From assembly GCF_003386095.1 (NCBI RefSeq), contig NZ_QREG01000018.1:62001-126000 (forward strand): a stretch of 64,000 bases of DNA, read 5' to 3'. Shown here one piece after another: positions 52,732 to 61,525 of the stretch. The stretch comes from Marinoscillum furvescens DSM 4134. Its GTDB lineage: Bacteria; Bacteroidota; Bacteroidia; Cytophagales; Cyclobacteriaceae. Each line of letters opens with the position of its first letter. The stretch's first letter is position 1. The notes under the pieces are model-generated. The model saw only the letters and a program-made list of their open reading frames with translations. It was not told where the DNA came from and ran no database searches. The translations under genes and the position numbers were made by a program.

Positions 52732-54612
52732 ATGGTTATGAAAATTGCTTTTTTGAGTGGATTGATGATGTTAGGACAGCTGCTTTTGGCTCAGACGCGC
52801 TATGATGTAGCATCTTTGGAGGCTTTTAAAACAGCCCAGGAGCAGGCCACTGCTGGCGACTCCATCGTTTGGCAGTCAGGTACCTACTCAGATGTGTTTA
52901 TGGACATCACTAAGGCTGGCCTGGTAGTGACAGCCGAAGCGTATGGTTCGGTGACTTTCAATGGCGACTCCAAAGTGGAAATTCCAGTAGATGACGTTAC
53001 CTTTTCAGGGTTTCAGTATGTGGGAGGCGATATCGGCACGGATCACGTAGTGAGAGTCTGGGGCAGTGATGTGCTGGTGACTCAAGTGAATATTCAGGAC
53101 TATACCAGCTACAAATACCTGATCATCGACGAAGACTCGAAGCGCACCATAGTGAGTTATTGCAATTTTGAAAACCGCATCAACCTCGATGATCAAAACA
53201 TCCTTTCCATCCTTGTGGACACCGAGCCGGGCTATCATAAAGTCCAGTATTGCTCCTTTAAAAACTTTAATGGCACTGGTAATGACATGGGCATTGAGCC
53301 GGTGCGGATCGGGGTAAGCTCCCAGGCTCACCTGGATAGCCGCTCACTGGTAGAATACTGCTATTTTACCCACTGTGATGGCGATGGAGAGCTGATTTCT
53401 AACAAGGCAGGACAAAACGTATTTCGGTACAATACCTTTGAAAACAACACCAAAGCCGAGCTGGTGCTGCGTCATGGCGATGAAGGCATCGTCTATGGCA
53501 ACTTTTTCCTCAACAACATGGGAGGTGTGCGTGTTCGGGAAGGTAGCGGCCATTTCATCTACAACAACTACTTTTCGGGACTTTCTAAGCGTGCCATTTA
53601 CCTGCAAAATGAGTCTTCGGATCCTTTGTCAGACATTCACATCTACTTCAATACCGTTTTGAACTCTCAAGAGGTGCGACTGGGAGGAAGCGGGTCTAAT
53701 CCACCTCAAAATGTCACTTTTGCCAATAACATATTTTCGGACCCTCAGGACGGCCTGTTTGACGATGCAACGGGCACAGAAACCTGGCTGGGCAACATAG
53801 CCTTTGGAGACCTGGGGGTAACGCGTAAGTCTGGCATGGCTAATACGGATCCTCAGCTAGAGGCAAACGAACATGGTTTTATGCAGCTCAAGAGCAGTAG
53901 TCCGGCCATAGATGCAGCTGAAAATGGATACCCCGTAGTGCCACTTTTTGAAGGAATGGACTATGATCATGAGATTCTTTTGGATTTGATGAAACGGTCC
54001 CGCCCACAAGAAGTGGCTAGTCGAGATGTAGGCGCTGTGGAGTATGATGCTGAGGTGGTAGTGCGTCCACTCGCTCGGGCGGAAAATTCGGGGCCTGTAT
54101 ACCTGACCAACGCCGGTCAGGTCACCGTTACGGTGGTGGCCGCTACTGGTGGCGAAGTAGAACTGGAACCGACTCAGGAAAGCTACCTGCCAGGCACACA
54201 GGTGACTGCTCGTGCCATTTCAGATGCAGAACACTTGTTTTCCCATTGGGAAGGAGATGTATCGGGCACCGAAAATCCATTGACCTTTTTTGTGCATGCA
54301 GATATGGAGATCAAAGCCGTTTTTGAGGTGGGTACACTGTCATCGGACCTGTCCGAAAACTGGGGGATTTACCCTAATCCTGTGGTAGACCAACTCACGG
54401 TGCATGCGCCAGTTCAGGCCAGTTTTTGGAGTTGGGAAGTGATTTCCATGGATGGAAAAACCGTGCTTAAACAAGATTCTGTTCAGGTAAATGATAAACT
54501 TCATATCGAAACCAAGGCACTTCCACGAGGCATGTATTTCTTACATTTAAGGCACTATGAGCCGTATGATCAGCTTGCTGGTCAACATAGGTTCAAGTTT
54601 ATGAAAGAGTAG
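52732..54612 (+). CDS. Second PL6-family lyase with bacterial-repeat domain and T9SS sorting domain
   Basis: The start is ATG 52732 (or 52738), giving a signal peptide ending LLLAQ; the protein is 626 residues. The PL6 beta-helix covers about 20-440 (YCNFENRI, GIEPVRIGVSSQAHL, YFTHCDGDGELISNKA, AELVLRHGDEGIVYGNFF). The PL6 Lys-containing loop of the first enzyme is not obviously matched, so specificity may differ. An InlB-type repeat domain lies at about 460-535 (TGGEVELEPTQESYLPGTQV, FSHWEGDVSG). The T9SS domain is at about 545-626 (WGIYPNPVVDQLTV). It is the last gene of the alginate cluster and probably surface-displayed. Confidence 0.88.
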   Translation: MVMKIAFLSGLMMLGQLLLAQTRYDVASLEAFKTAQEQATAGDSIVWQSGTYSDVFMDITKAGLVVTAEAYGSVTFNGDSKVEIPVDDVTFSGFQYVGGDIGTDHVVRVWGSDVLVTQVNIQDYTSYKYLIIDEDSKRTIVSYCNFENRINLDDQNILSILVDTEPGYHKVQYCSFKNFNGTGNDMGIEPVRIGVSSQAHLDSRSLVEYCYFTHCDGDGELISNKAGQNVFRYNTFENNTKAELVLRHGDEGIVYGNFFLNNMGGVRVREGSGHFIYNNYFSGLSKRAIYLQNESSDPLSDIHIYFNTVLNSQEVRLGGSGSNPPQNVTFANNIFSDPQDGLFDDATGTETWLGNIAFGDLGVTRKSGMANTDPQLEANEHGFMQLKSSSPAIDAAENGYPVVPLFEGMDYDHEILLDLMKRSRPQEVASRDVGAVEYDAEVVVRPLARAENSGPVYLTNAGQVTVTVVAATGGEVELEPTQESYLPGTQVTARAISDAEHLFSHWEGDVSGTENPLTFFVHADMEIKAVFEVGTLSSDLSENWGIYPNPVVDQLTVHAPVQASFWSWEVISMDGKTVLKQDSVQVNDKLHIETKALPRGMYFLHLRHYEPYDQLAGQHRFKFMKE

Positions 54613-54661
54613 TGGTTGGCTTCTTCCGGGAGAGGTGTTTCCGTTTCACCTAATTTTGAAA

Positions 54662-54707
54662 ATGAAAATAAAACACTCAGTTTAGTGAGTCAATTACTAA
54701 TTTTCAT
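54662..54707. promoter_or_regulatory. Nested inverted repeats before the second sigma gene
   Basis: ATGAAAAT (54662-54669) pairs with ATTTTCAT (54700-54707). Inside it ACTCA (54675-54679) pairs with TGAGT (54686-54690). The outer arm ends 8 nt before the GTG start. It could be a leader hairpin that controls sigma translation, a weak terminator of the alginate cluster, or an operator. Confidence 0.4.
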
Positions 54708-54715
54708 AATTCCCG

Positions 54716-55309
54716 GTGGCATTTTCTATAAACTTTGGTGATAGCGAGCTCGTAGCCCGTCTCCGGTCAGGAGACGAACAGGCCTATGGTAAGCTGTATG
54801 AAAAATACGCACCAAAGATCTATAACATCAGCCGTAAGATGGGGCTGCTCCACGAGGATGCCGAAGGTGTGATTCAGGAAGTCTTTTTGAAGATCTGGCG
54901 AAATCGAGAAAACCTCGATAGCTCATTGTCTTTCAATGCCTACATCATTTCCATTGTGAGAAGCATCGTGCTCAAGCAATCCAAAAAACGGGCGCGGTTT
55001 CTGGCCTTCCAGCACTATGCCATCCATTATTGGCCCGGAGATACCAACGAAACGGAAGAGTATGTGATCTTTTCTGACCTGGATGAGCTTTCCAGTAAAG
55101 CCATTGAAGAGCTGCCTGCTAAGCAGAAGCAGGTGTTTATGATGAAAAATTTCGATCACCTCTCCGTAGAGGAAATTGCCCAAAAGCTCAACCTCTCGCC
55201 GCGCACTGTAGAAAATCAGATCTATCGTGCTACCAAATCTCTAAAAGAAAAACTCATAGACATGCGCGTCATCTCTTCTAGTGTTGTTGGGTTGATCTTT
55301 ATGTTGTGA
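54716..55309 (+). CDS. RNA polymerase ECF-type sigma factor (FecI-like), PUL 3
   Basis: This 197-residue protein has region 2 at about residues 20-62 (KLYEKYAPKIYNISRKMG, AEGVIQEVFLKIWRNRE). Region 4 lies at about 120-170 (LPAKQKQVFMMKNFDHLS, VEEIAQKLNLSPRTVENQIY). A hydrophobic C-terminus is also present in the first sigma protein. GTG at 54716 is the likely start because no in-frame ATG precedes region 2. A FecR gene follows after 136 nt, then an STN-type SusC, giving the same regulatory arrangement as PUL 1. Confidence 0.9.
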   Translation: MAFSINFGDSELVARLRSGDEQAYGKLYEKYAPKIYNISRKMGLLHEDAEGVIQEVFLKIWRNRENLDSSLSFNAYIISIVRSIVLKQSKKRARFLAFQHYAIHYWPGDTNETEEYVIFSDLDELSSKAIEELPAKQKQVFMMKNFDHLSVEEIAQKLNLSPRTVENQIYRATKSLKEKLIDMRVISSSVVGLIFML

Positions 55310-55334
55310 TTTTTATGGCTTATTTACTTTTCTA

Positions 55335-55371
55335 TTGAATGATTTGATATTAAATCAGTTCAATCATTGAA
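55335..55371 (+). terminator. Imperfect hairpin between the sigma and fecR genes, PUL 3
   Basis: TTGAATGATT (55335-55344) pairs with AATCATTGAA (55362-55371) with one mismatch. GATTT/AAATC (55341-55345 and 55352-55356) offers an alternative inner pairing. It may reduce read-through from sigma to fecR. The conserved element of the anti-sigma leader begins at its end. Confidence 0.4.
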
Positions 55372-55400
55372 TTTATTGTAAAAATGAAAATTCAAGTGAG
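55371..55400 (+). promoter_or_regulatory. Conserved element upstream of fecR, PUL 3 copy
   Basis: ATTTATTGTAAA (55371-55382) and AAGTGAG (55394-55400) match the words before the PUL 1 fecR at nearly the same distances from the start codon (75 and 52 nt here). A variant GAGTGAGT follows at once. This is a candidate promoter or sigma-specific site for the anti-sigma gene. Confidence 0.5.
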
Positions 55401-55445
55401 TAGAATGAGTGAGTTGAGGCTATATAATAGCGTAACCCGACAAAC

Positions 55446-56450
55446 ATGGATCGACTCACACAAATACAGGACTATTTTGCTGGAAAGCTTTCGCGAAAAG
55501 AAGCGGAGGAGTTTCTAGCGTGGTATTTGTCTGCGCACAGCGAGGAAGAAGTGCAGGCTGAGTTTGATAAGCTGTGGCATGCCAAAAGCAAGAGTGCGTA
55601 TCAATGGGACGGTAGCGATCTCTACCAGCAAATCCTGCAAACCAAAAACAACGAACGTACCCTCAATGTGGCTCGTGAGCAATCGGGTAACCCAGTAAAA
55701 ACGTCATCAATCTGGTGGAAAGTGGCAGCCGCCGTGGCGCTCCTTGTGGTGGCGGCTGTAGTGCTGAATCTAAATCAGTCAGCAGAGCAGCAGCAGATAG
55801 TAGCTCAATACGAGCAGGTGAGTAAATCCAATCCGGCCGGACAGAAATCTAAAGTTTACCTGCCAGATGGCACCATTGTCAACCTGAATTCTGAAAGTAG
55901 CATTACCTATACAGAAGGTTTCGCCAATGGCAGAGAGGTCCACCTCAGTGGAGAGGCCTTTTTTGATGTGACGGAAGACCCCAGCCGACCATTTACTGTC
56001 CATAGTGGCGGTCTCGCTACCACTGCACTGGGCACATCGTTCAATATTAACAGTTACAACAAAGGACAAACTGAAGTTGTGCTGGTTACGGGAAAGGTGA
56101 AGGTAGTGAAGGAGGGGGCGGACCAGCTGGTTTATCTTGATCCGGGAGAAAAAGCCACACTTAGTGACCGTAACGATTTGAACAAATCCGAAGCAAACCT
56201 GACCACAGCCACTTACTGGAAGGAAGGGATTCTCTACTTTGATCGCACAGATATCAGTGAGGTGGTGACTACACTGGAGCGCTGGTATGGTGTGCGCATA
56301 GATGCGAAAAACTTACCTCAGGTAAAGTGCTATGGTACTTTTCAGAAAAACGAATACCTCACCAACGTCCTGGATGTGCTGAGTCACTCTGTAGGCTTTG
56401 GGTATGAAATAAATGGAAAAGAAGTAAAACTAGATTTTAAGCAAAAATGA
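55446..56450 (+). CDS. FecR-family anti-sigma factor, PUL 3
   Basis: This 334-residue protein has a cytoplasmic sigma-binding N-terminus (residues 1-88) and a membrane helix at about 90-112 (WWKVAAAVALLVVAAVVLNL). The periplasmic FecR domain covers about 130-230 (VYLPDGTIVNLNSESSITY, VHLSGEAFFDVTEDPSRPF). A DUF4974-type C-terminal domain covers about 258-330 (YFDRTDISEVVTTLERWYGV). It should transmit the SusC STN signal to the sigma factor encoded upstream. A GC-rich hairpin follows its stop. Confidence 0.92.
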   Translation: MDRLTQIQDYFAGKLSRKEAEEFLAWYLSAHSEEEVQAEFDKLWHAKSKSAYQWDGSDLYQQILQTKNNERTLNVAREQSGNPVKTSSIWWKVAAAVALLVVAAVVLNLNQSAEQQQIVAQYEQVSKSNPAGQKSKVYLPDGTIVNLNSESSITYTEGFANGREVHLSGEAFFDVTEDPSRPFTVHSGGLATTALGTSFNINSYNKGQTEVVLVTGKVKVVKEGADQLVYLDPGEKATLSDRNDLNKSEANLTTATYWKEGILYFDRTDISEVVTTLERWYGVRIDAKNLPQVKCYGTFQKNEYLTNVLDVLSHSVGFGYEINGKEVKLDFKQK

Positions 56451-56485
56451 GCAGCATATGAGGAAAACCTGACGCAAAAAAAAAT

Positions 56486-56507
56486 CCGGGGATCGGAAAA
56501 CCCCCGG
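56486..56507 (+). terminator. Hairpin between fecR and susC, PUL 3
   Basis: CCGGGG and CCCCGG form a 6-bp GC-only stem around a 10-nt loop, 36 nt after the fecR stop and just after an A-run. A second hairpin, CAGAAAG/CTTTCTG, follows at 56531-56550. The arrangement parallels the hairpin after fecR in PUL 1. Confidence 0.5.
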
Positions 56508-56546
56508 TTGAATTCATCACATCAGCAGAGCAGAAAGTTGCAGCTT

Positions 56547-56586
56547 TCTGTAATGCCTACTGACCTAATGTTCAATTAACTCTATG
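56547..56586 (+). promoter_or_regulatory. Conserved susC leader element, PUL 3 copy
   Basis: TCTGTAATG, CTGACCTAA and AACTCTATG repeat the leader words of the PUL 1 susC. Here the ATG of the last word (56584) does not start SusC but opens a four-codon frame that overlaps the true start. Confidence 0.5.
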
Positions 56587-56598
56587 ACAAAAATATGA
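56584..56598 (+). other. Four-codon upstream open frame overlapping the susC start
   Basis: ATG ACA AAA ATA TGA encodes MTKI and ends in an ATGA overlap with the susC ATG at 56595. Because the preceding AACTCTATG is the conserved start context of the PUL 1 susC, ribosomes may start here and restart on susC. It may equally be a relic of a shifted start. Confidence 0.35.
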
Positions 56599-59500
56599 AA
56601 TACAACCTATTTCAGACCATCCTTATGGTTACAAAATACAGTATGTACACTTTTATGGCCGTGGTGCTTACCATGTCCACCCTTCTGGCCGATTCGGTTT
56701 CAGGGCAGGCGAAAAGTGTAAAGGACGTTTTTATCGAGCTTGACTTTAAAAGGGGTTCACTCGATCAGATACTGCACGGTATCGAAGCACAGACCGATTT
56801 TCGGTTTTTCTATACTGATGAAAGCCTCAGCAACCAGGCCGAGGTAAAGCTTTCGCAAAAGCAAGGTACGGTGGCCGATTACTTACTCGAAATCTCCAGT
56901 CAAACGGGAGTGCATTTTCGACAAATCAACCAGACCATCAGCATCAGTCGTGGCAAAGGCCAGCAGGCTACGCCGATAGAAGTGATCATCAACAAAGAGC
57001 AGATAGGTGTATCCGGTCGAGTGCTCGACGAAAACGGTGAAGGATTGCCTGGCGCTACTATAGTGGAAAAAGGGACCACTAATGGCACCATCACTGACAT
57101 GGACGGCAACTTCAAGCTGGAAGTCACTCAGGGTGCTACGCTGCTGGTGTCATTTGTGGGATATGAAATGAAGGAAGTTCCGCTGAATGGACGAACAAGT
57201 TTTGAGATTTCATTGAATCCGGATTTTACCAGCCTGGAAGAGGTAGTGGTAGTGGGCTACGGCTCGGTGAAAAAGGAGGATCTCACGGGATCCGTAGCGC
57301 AAGTGGAGCTAGCTGAGGTGAAAGACATCCCGGCAAACTCCGTGGAGCAGGTACTCCAGGGAAGGGCTGCCGGGCTGCAAATTATCAATACTTCGCAAGA
57401 TCCAGGAGCAGGAGCTACTGTCCGCATCCGTGGTGGGAGCTCACTACGTGGGTCTAATTCTCCATTGGTAGTGGTAGATGGATTTCCGCTAGGCGATGCG
57501 GGTGACCTCAAGCAGGTAAATCCGGCAGATATAGAGTCGGTAGAAATCCTAAAAGATGCTTCAGCTTCAGCTATTTATGGATCGCGTGGTGCTAATGGTG
57601 TGATCATCATCACCACCCGCAAGGCGAAGACAGGCAAAACAAACATCAGCGTTCGCCAGCAGGTGACCATGTCGCAGTTTACCTCTGAGCTCAACCTGTG
57701 GAGAAACCCGGCACTGATGGCTCAGCTCAGCAATGAAGCACGTGAAAATGGCGGATTTCCTCCATTCTATATCGGAGAAACGAGTCCTTCTGGTATTTAC
57801 TACCCGTCTGTGGGTGAGCTGGCTTCTGGTGAGTGGCCACACAATACCCGGTGGGATGAGATCGTGTTTCGCGATAGACCCATTTCGAACAATACCACGG
57901 TAAGCATCTCCAGCTCCAACGAGCGCACCAATTTTAACCTAAGTGCCAATTACTTCACTGACCGTGGGGTGTACATTGAGGATAACTACGACAAACTCAA
58001 CTACAACCTCAACATAGGGCATAAGGTATTTGATAACTTCAAAGTGACTTTTACCAACATCCTCACCAGAGGAAAGCGCAATAATAATGGGGGGCTGGCC
58101 TATTGGAGAAACCCTATTTTCCCCGTGTACGACGAAGATGGAGACTACTACCTGTTCAACAACAATGATTTTGGCCATCCGGTAGCGATCACCGAAAATC
58201 GCAAAAACGAGAATAAGACACTGGATGTGCTTTCTTTTCTCGATGCGGAATGGAAAGTAACTCCATCTCTCACACTGACCTCACGCCTCAACTATAAGTT
58301 TGGTCACAGCATCAGTGATGTTTATCAACCCAAGCGATTTTCCGAGGCGGGCCAGTTCAACAATGGCGCAGCCTCTATCAACAACTGGCAGCTCAATACG
58401 CTGGTAAGCGAAACGTTTGCCAACTATACCAAATTGCTCGGTAAGCATGAGCTCACCGCTACCCTGGGGCATTCGTACCAATACGACGAAATCCGCTCTT
58501 CGAGCCTTACCGCTTATGATTTCGTGAATGAAACACTGCAAAATGAAAACATGGGTGCAGGAAATCCTGAGCTCAACGACATTGGCAATGGACTCAGTGA
58601 AACCCGTCTGGTTTCAGGAATCTTTCGGGCTACTTATGCCTATGACAACCGCTATTTGCTCACATTCACGTCACGAGCGGACGGTTCTTCCAAGTTTGGT
58701 GAAAACAATAAATGGGCTTACTTCCCATCGGGAGCCGTGAGCTGGAAGCTCCATGAGGAGTCGTTTATGGCTGGGCAGGGACTGTTTGATCAGCTAAAAC
58801 TCCGTGCGAGCTACGGTATTTCAGGTAACCAGGGGATAGCACCTTATCAAACCCTGAGCCGATATGGCATCAGCAATTACTACAACGATGGAGCATGGAT
58901 TACCGCCATTGGTCCCGGACTGGAAGTAGGCCGTACTGGCCAAAACGGGATCGAAGTGTTATGGGGAGGAATCCCAAACCCTGATCTACGATGGGAAACC
59001 ACTGCTCAGGTGGATTATGGCGTTGATTTTGCCGTTTTTGATAGCCGTCTACGTGTGACTTTTGATTACTACAAAAAGGAAACTGATGACCTGTTGCAAC
59101 AGCGCATATTGCCACTTTCTTCGGGCTATGACCGCATGTGGATCAACAATGGTTCCATTGTCAATCAGGGCGTAGAGCTTACGCTAGACGGAGATATCAT
59201 TGCTAAAAAAGACTTTACCTTCGGTGCTACGCTCATTTATTACCGCAACCGCAATGAAGTCACCGACCTGGGAAATGCCGAGCAGTCTGGACTCATCACA
59301 GATGCCAATACCGGTATGCAGTTTCAATACTCGGGCAATTCCATCGAGATGTTTAGAGGTTTTCCAAACCTACTGGCAATCGGTCAGCCACTCAATGTAT
59401 TTTACGGATACAAAGTGGATGGTATCGTGCAAACGCTTGAGGAAGGTGTAGAAGCAGGGCTAGAGGGAGATTTGGCCCAGCCCGGAGAGTATAAGTACAT

Positions 59501-59990
59501 AGATATCAATGGAGATGACATCATCGATGAAGATGACCGCACCATCATTGGTGACCCCAACCCGGACTTTATGGCGAGTTTAAACCTGAGCTTGTCCTAC
59601 AAAAACTTTGACCTAAGCGTGTTTTTCAATGGAGTGTTTGGCAATGATGTACTCAACACACAGGCTTTCAATCAGCCTAGCCTTACACCGTTTCGGTGGA
59701 CCCCTGACAACCCAACGAATGATTATCCAAGTCTGAGAGATGGGCGCCAGGTGAAGTTTAGCGACTGGTGGTTAGAGGATGGCTCATTTGTACGGGTACA
59801 AAATCTCAACATGGGCTATACGTTCGAGCTTCCTCAAGAGATCAAAGCCCGGGTGTTTATGAATGCTGCCAATCTCTACACCTTTAGCAAGTTTAAAGGC
59901 TACGACCCGGAGGTAGGTATGGACGGACGCTACTGGGGTGGATATCCCAGACTTAGCAAATGGACATTGGGTACAAACATCACATTTTAA
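56595..59990 (+). CDS. SusC-type TonB-dependent outer-membrane transporter with STN domain, PUL 3
   Basis: This 1131-residue protein has a signal region followed by an STN domain at about residues 46-105 (FKRGSLDQILHGIEAQTDF). The carboxypeptidase-regulatory-like domain is at about 137-215 (GRVLDENGEGLPGATIVEKG). The plug follows (LEEVVVVGYGSVKKEDLTGS; IYGSRGANGVIIITTRK), then the barrel ending WTLGTNITF. STN links it to the upstream FecR/sigma pair. The downstream GH26 suggests beta-mannan or glucomannan fragments as cargo. The start at 56595 is chosen because the signal sequence begins there. Confidence 0.95.
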   Translation: MKYNLFQTILMVTKYSMYTFMAVVLTMSTLLADSVSGQAKSVKDVFIELDFKRGSLDQILHGIEAQTDFRFFYTDESLSNQAEVKLSQKQGTVADYLLEISSQTGVHFRQINQTISISRGKGQQATPIEVIINKEQIGVSGRVLDENGEGLPGATIVEKGTTNGTITDMDGNFKLEVTQGATLLVSFVGYEMKEVPLNGRTSFEISLNPDFTSLEEVVVVGYGSVKKEDLTGSVAQVELAEVKDIPANSVEQVLQGRAAGLQIINTSQDPGAGATVRIRGGSSLRGSNSPLVVVDGFPLGDAGDLKQVNPADIESVEILKDASASAIYGSRGANGVIIITTRKAKTGKTNISVRQQVTMSQFTSELNLWRNPALMAQLSNEARENGGFPPFYIGETSPSGIYYPSVGELASGEWPHNTRWDEIVFRDRPISNNTTVSISSSNERTNFNLSANYFTDRGVYIEDNYDKLNYNLNIGHKVFDNFKVTFTNILTRGKRNNNGGLAYWRNPIFPVYDEDGDYYLFNNNDFGHPVAITENRKNENKTLDVLSFLDAEWKVTPSLTLTSRLNYKFGHSISDVYQPKRFSEAGQFNNGAASINNWQLNTLVSETFANYTKLLGKHELTATLGHSYQYDEIRSSSLTAYDFVNETLQNENMGAGNPELNDIGNGLSETRLVSGIFRATYAYDNRYLLTFTSRADGSSKFGENNKWAYFPSGAVSWKLHEESFMAGQGLFDQLKLRASYGISGNQGIAPYQTLSRYGISNYYNDGAWITAIGPGLEVGRTGQNGIEVLWGGIPNPDLRWETTAQVDYGVDFAVFDSRLRVTFDYYKKETDDLLQQRILPLSSGYDRMWINNGSIVNQGVELTLDGDIIAKKDFTFGATLIYYRNRNEVTDLGNAEQSGLITDANTGMQFQYSGNSIEMFRGFPNLLAIGQPLNVFYGYKVDGIVQTLEEGVEAGLEGDLAQPGEYKYIDINGDDIIDEDDRTIIGDPNPDFMASLNLSLSYKNFDLSVFFNGVFGNDVLNTQAFNQPSLTPFRWTPDNPTNDYPSLRDGRQVKFSDWWLEDGSFVRVQNLNMGYTFELPQEIKARVFMNAANLYTFSKFKGYDPEVGMDGRYWGGYPRLSKWTLGTNITF

Positions 59991-60002
59991 AAAGACACAA
60001 AC

Positions 60003-61499
60003 ATGAAATTCAATCATTATATCTTGATACTTGTTGGTCTTTTAGCGGCCAGCGCATGTGACCTGAGTGAAGAGCCCTATGGCTTCTATTCAGAAGATAA
60101 TTTTTACCAGTCGGAGGCGGATGCTGAAGCTGCGGTGACGTATGCATACGATGCGTTGACCTTTTTGGAGTACTCTCGTACGGTCTTTTTACTCGGCGAC
60201 CTGCCTACGGATGAGTGCGGGCCGAAGGCCGATGAAGGGCCAGATGCACAGGATCTCAACAACTGGAAAGTAGATAATTTTTCTACAAACAGGAGTCTCG
60301 TAAATTTCTTTAAATACGCTTATATCGCGATCAATCGTTCCAATGCGATATTGGAGAACATCCCTCAGTCGCCGATTGATGATGAGCTCAAAACGCGCTA
60401 TTTGGGCGAGGCATACTTCCTGCGGGCTTACAACTACTTCAACCTTGTGAGAAACTTCGGTGAGGTGCCCATGCATACCTCACTCGTAGCTTCATTGGAT
60501 GATACTTCGGCGCCATTGGCGCAGGATCTTCAGGAGGTGTATGACCTCATTTTGAGCGATTGCCGCATGGCGGTAAGTCTGTTGTCGGAGTATCAGATGA
60601 CAGGCAGGGCAGACAAAGTAGCTGCTCAGGCGCTTGCCGCAAAGGTGTATCTGCACATGGCTTCATCCAAAGCGAATGGTGTCCCTCGCTACGAATCCAT
60701 AGTTTCGGATGCCAATACCCTGTACGATAGTGCCTCCTATTACGCAGGTGAGGTCATCAACGAACAGTCTACTTATGGATTTGATGACAATCTGATTGAT
60801 ATCTATGACGTGGATCAGCCGAAAGGACCAGAGCACATTTTCTTGATGTCAATGGACCGCTCAGGTACTATAGAAGGGGATTACTCTAAAATATCCAAGC
60901 TTTTCATTCCTTACATCGCGGGTGATGACATCTACCTGCCAGACGGTGACGGTAGCTTTACCGTGTCGCATGATGGCTGGAGTGTCTTCCAGACGAAAGA
61001 ATCCTTTTACAACACGTTCGATGGTGCAGACCTTCGTGGGCAAGTGCTGCTTGTAGACCGTGTTTATGATGCCGATGGCAATGAAATAGCTAGTGTAGAT
61101 GGTGGTGGTATTCCTTATCGCTTTACGCGAAAATATGTGGATCCTCATTTCATCAATGATAAAACCAGTACCAAGCCGTTTTTGCTTCGCTATTCGGACA
61201 TAGCACTTATTTATGCGGAGGCTGCAGGCCCAACTGCTGAGGCTTATGCGCTGGTCAATTACATTCGAAATCGTGCCGGTTTGGGTGAACTGACAACAGG
61301 CTTGTCGGTGGAAGATTTTAGAGAAGCCGTGTGGCAGGAGCGTAGCTGGGAGTTGATGTTTGAAGGCAATCGCTTGTATGACCTGAGACGTTACAATCGG
61401 GTAAATGACCTGGTAGAAGAAGCTGCCGGTCTTTCAGATGAAGAGGTAGCCTACTATCCGCTACCACAGATTGAGCTAGACCTCAATCAGGGACTTTAA
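60003..61499 (+). CDS. SusD-like glycan-binding lipoprotein, PUL 3
   Basis: This 498-residue protein has a lipobox AASAC (Cys 19). SusD features include NFYQSEADAEAAVTYAYDAL, GEAYFLRAYNYFNLVRNFGE, RYSDIALIYAEAAG and VWQERSWELMFEGNRLYDLR. It lies 12 nt after susC. It pairs with that transporter and binds glycan at the surface. Confidence 0.94.
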   Translation: MKFNHYILILVGLLAASACDLSEEPYGFYSEDNFYQSEADAEAAVTYAYDALTFLEYSRTVFLLGDLPTDECGPKADEGPDAQDLNNWKVDNFSTNRSLVNFFKYAYIAINRSNAILENIPQSPIDDELKTRYLGEAYFLRAYNYFNLVRNFGEVPMHTSLVASLDDTSAPLAQDLQEVYDLILSDCRMAVSLLSEYQMTGRADKVAAQALAAKVYLHMASSKANGVPRYESIVSDANTLYDSASYYAGEVINEQSTYGFDDNLIDIYDVDQPKGPEHIFLMSMDRSGTIEGDYSKISKLFIPYIAGDDIYLPDGDGSFTVSHDGWSVFQTKESFYNTFDGADLRGQVLLVDRVYDADGNEIASVDGGGIPYRFTRKYVDPHFINDKTSTKPFLLRYSDIALIYAEAAGPTAEAYALVNYIRNRAGLGELTTGLSVEDFREAVWQERSWELMFEGNRLYDLRRYNRVNDLVEEAAGLSDEEVAYYPLPQIELDLNQGL

Positions 61500-61525
61500 T
61501 CCATCACTCTAAACACGTACAAGTC

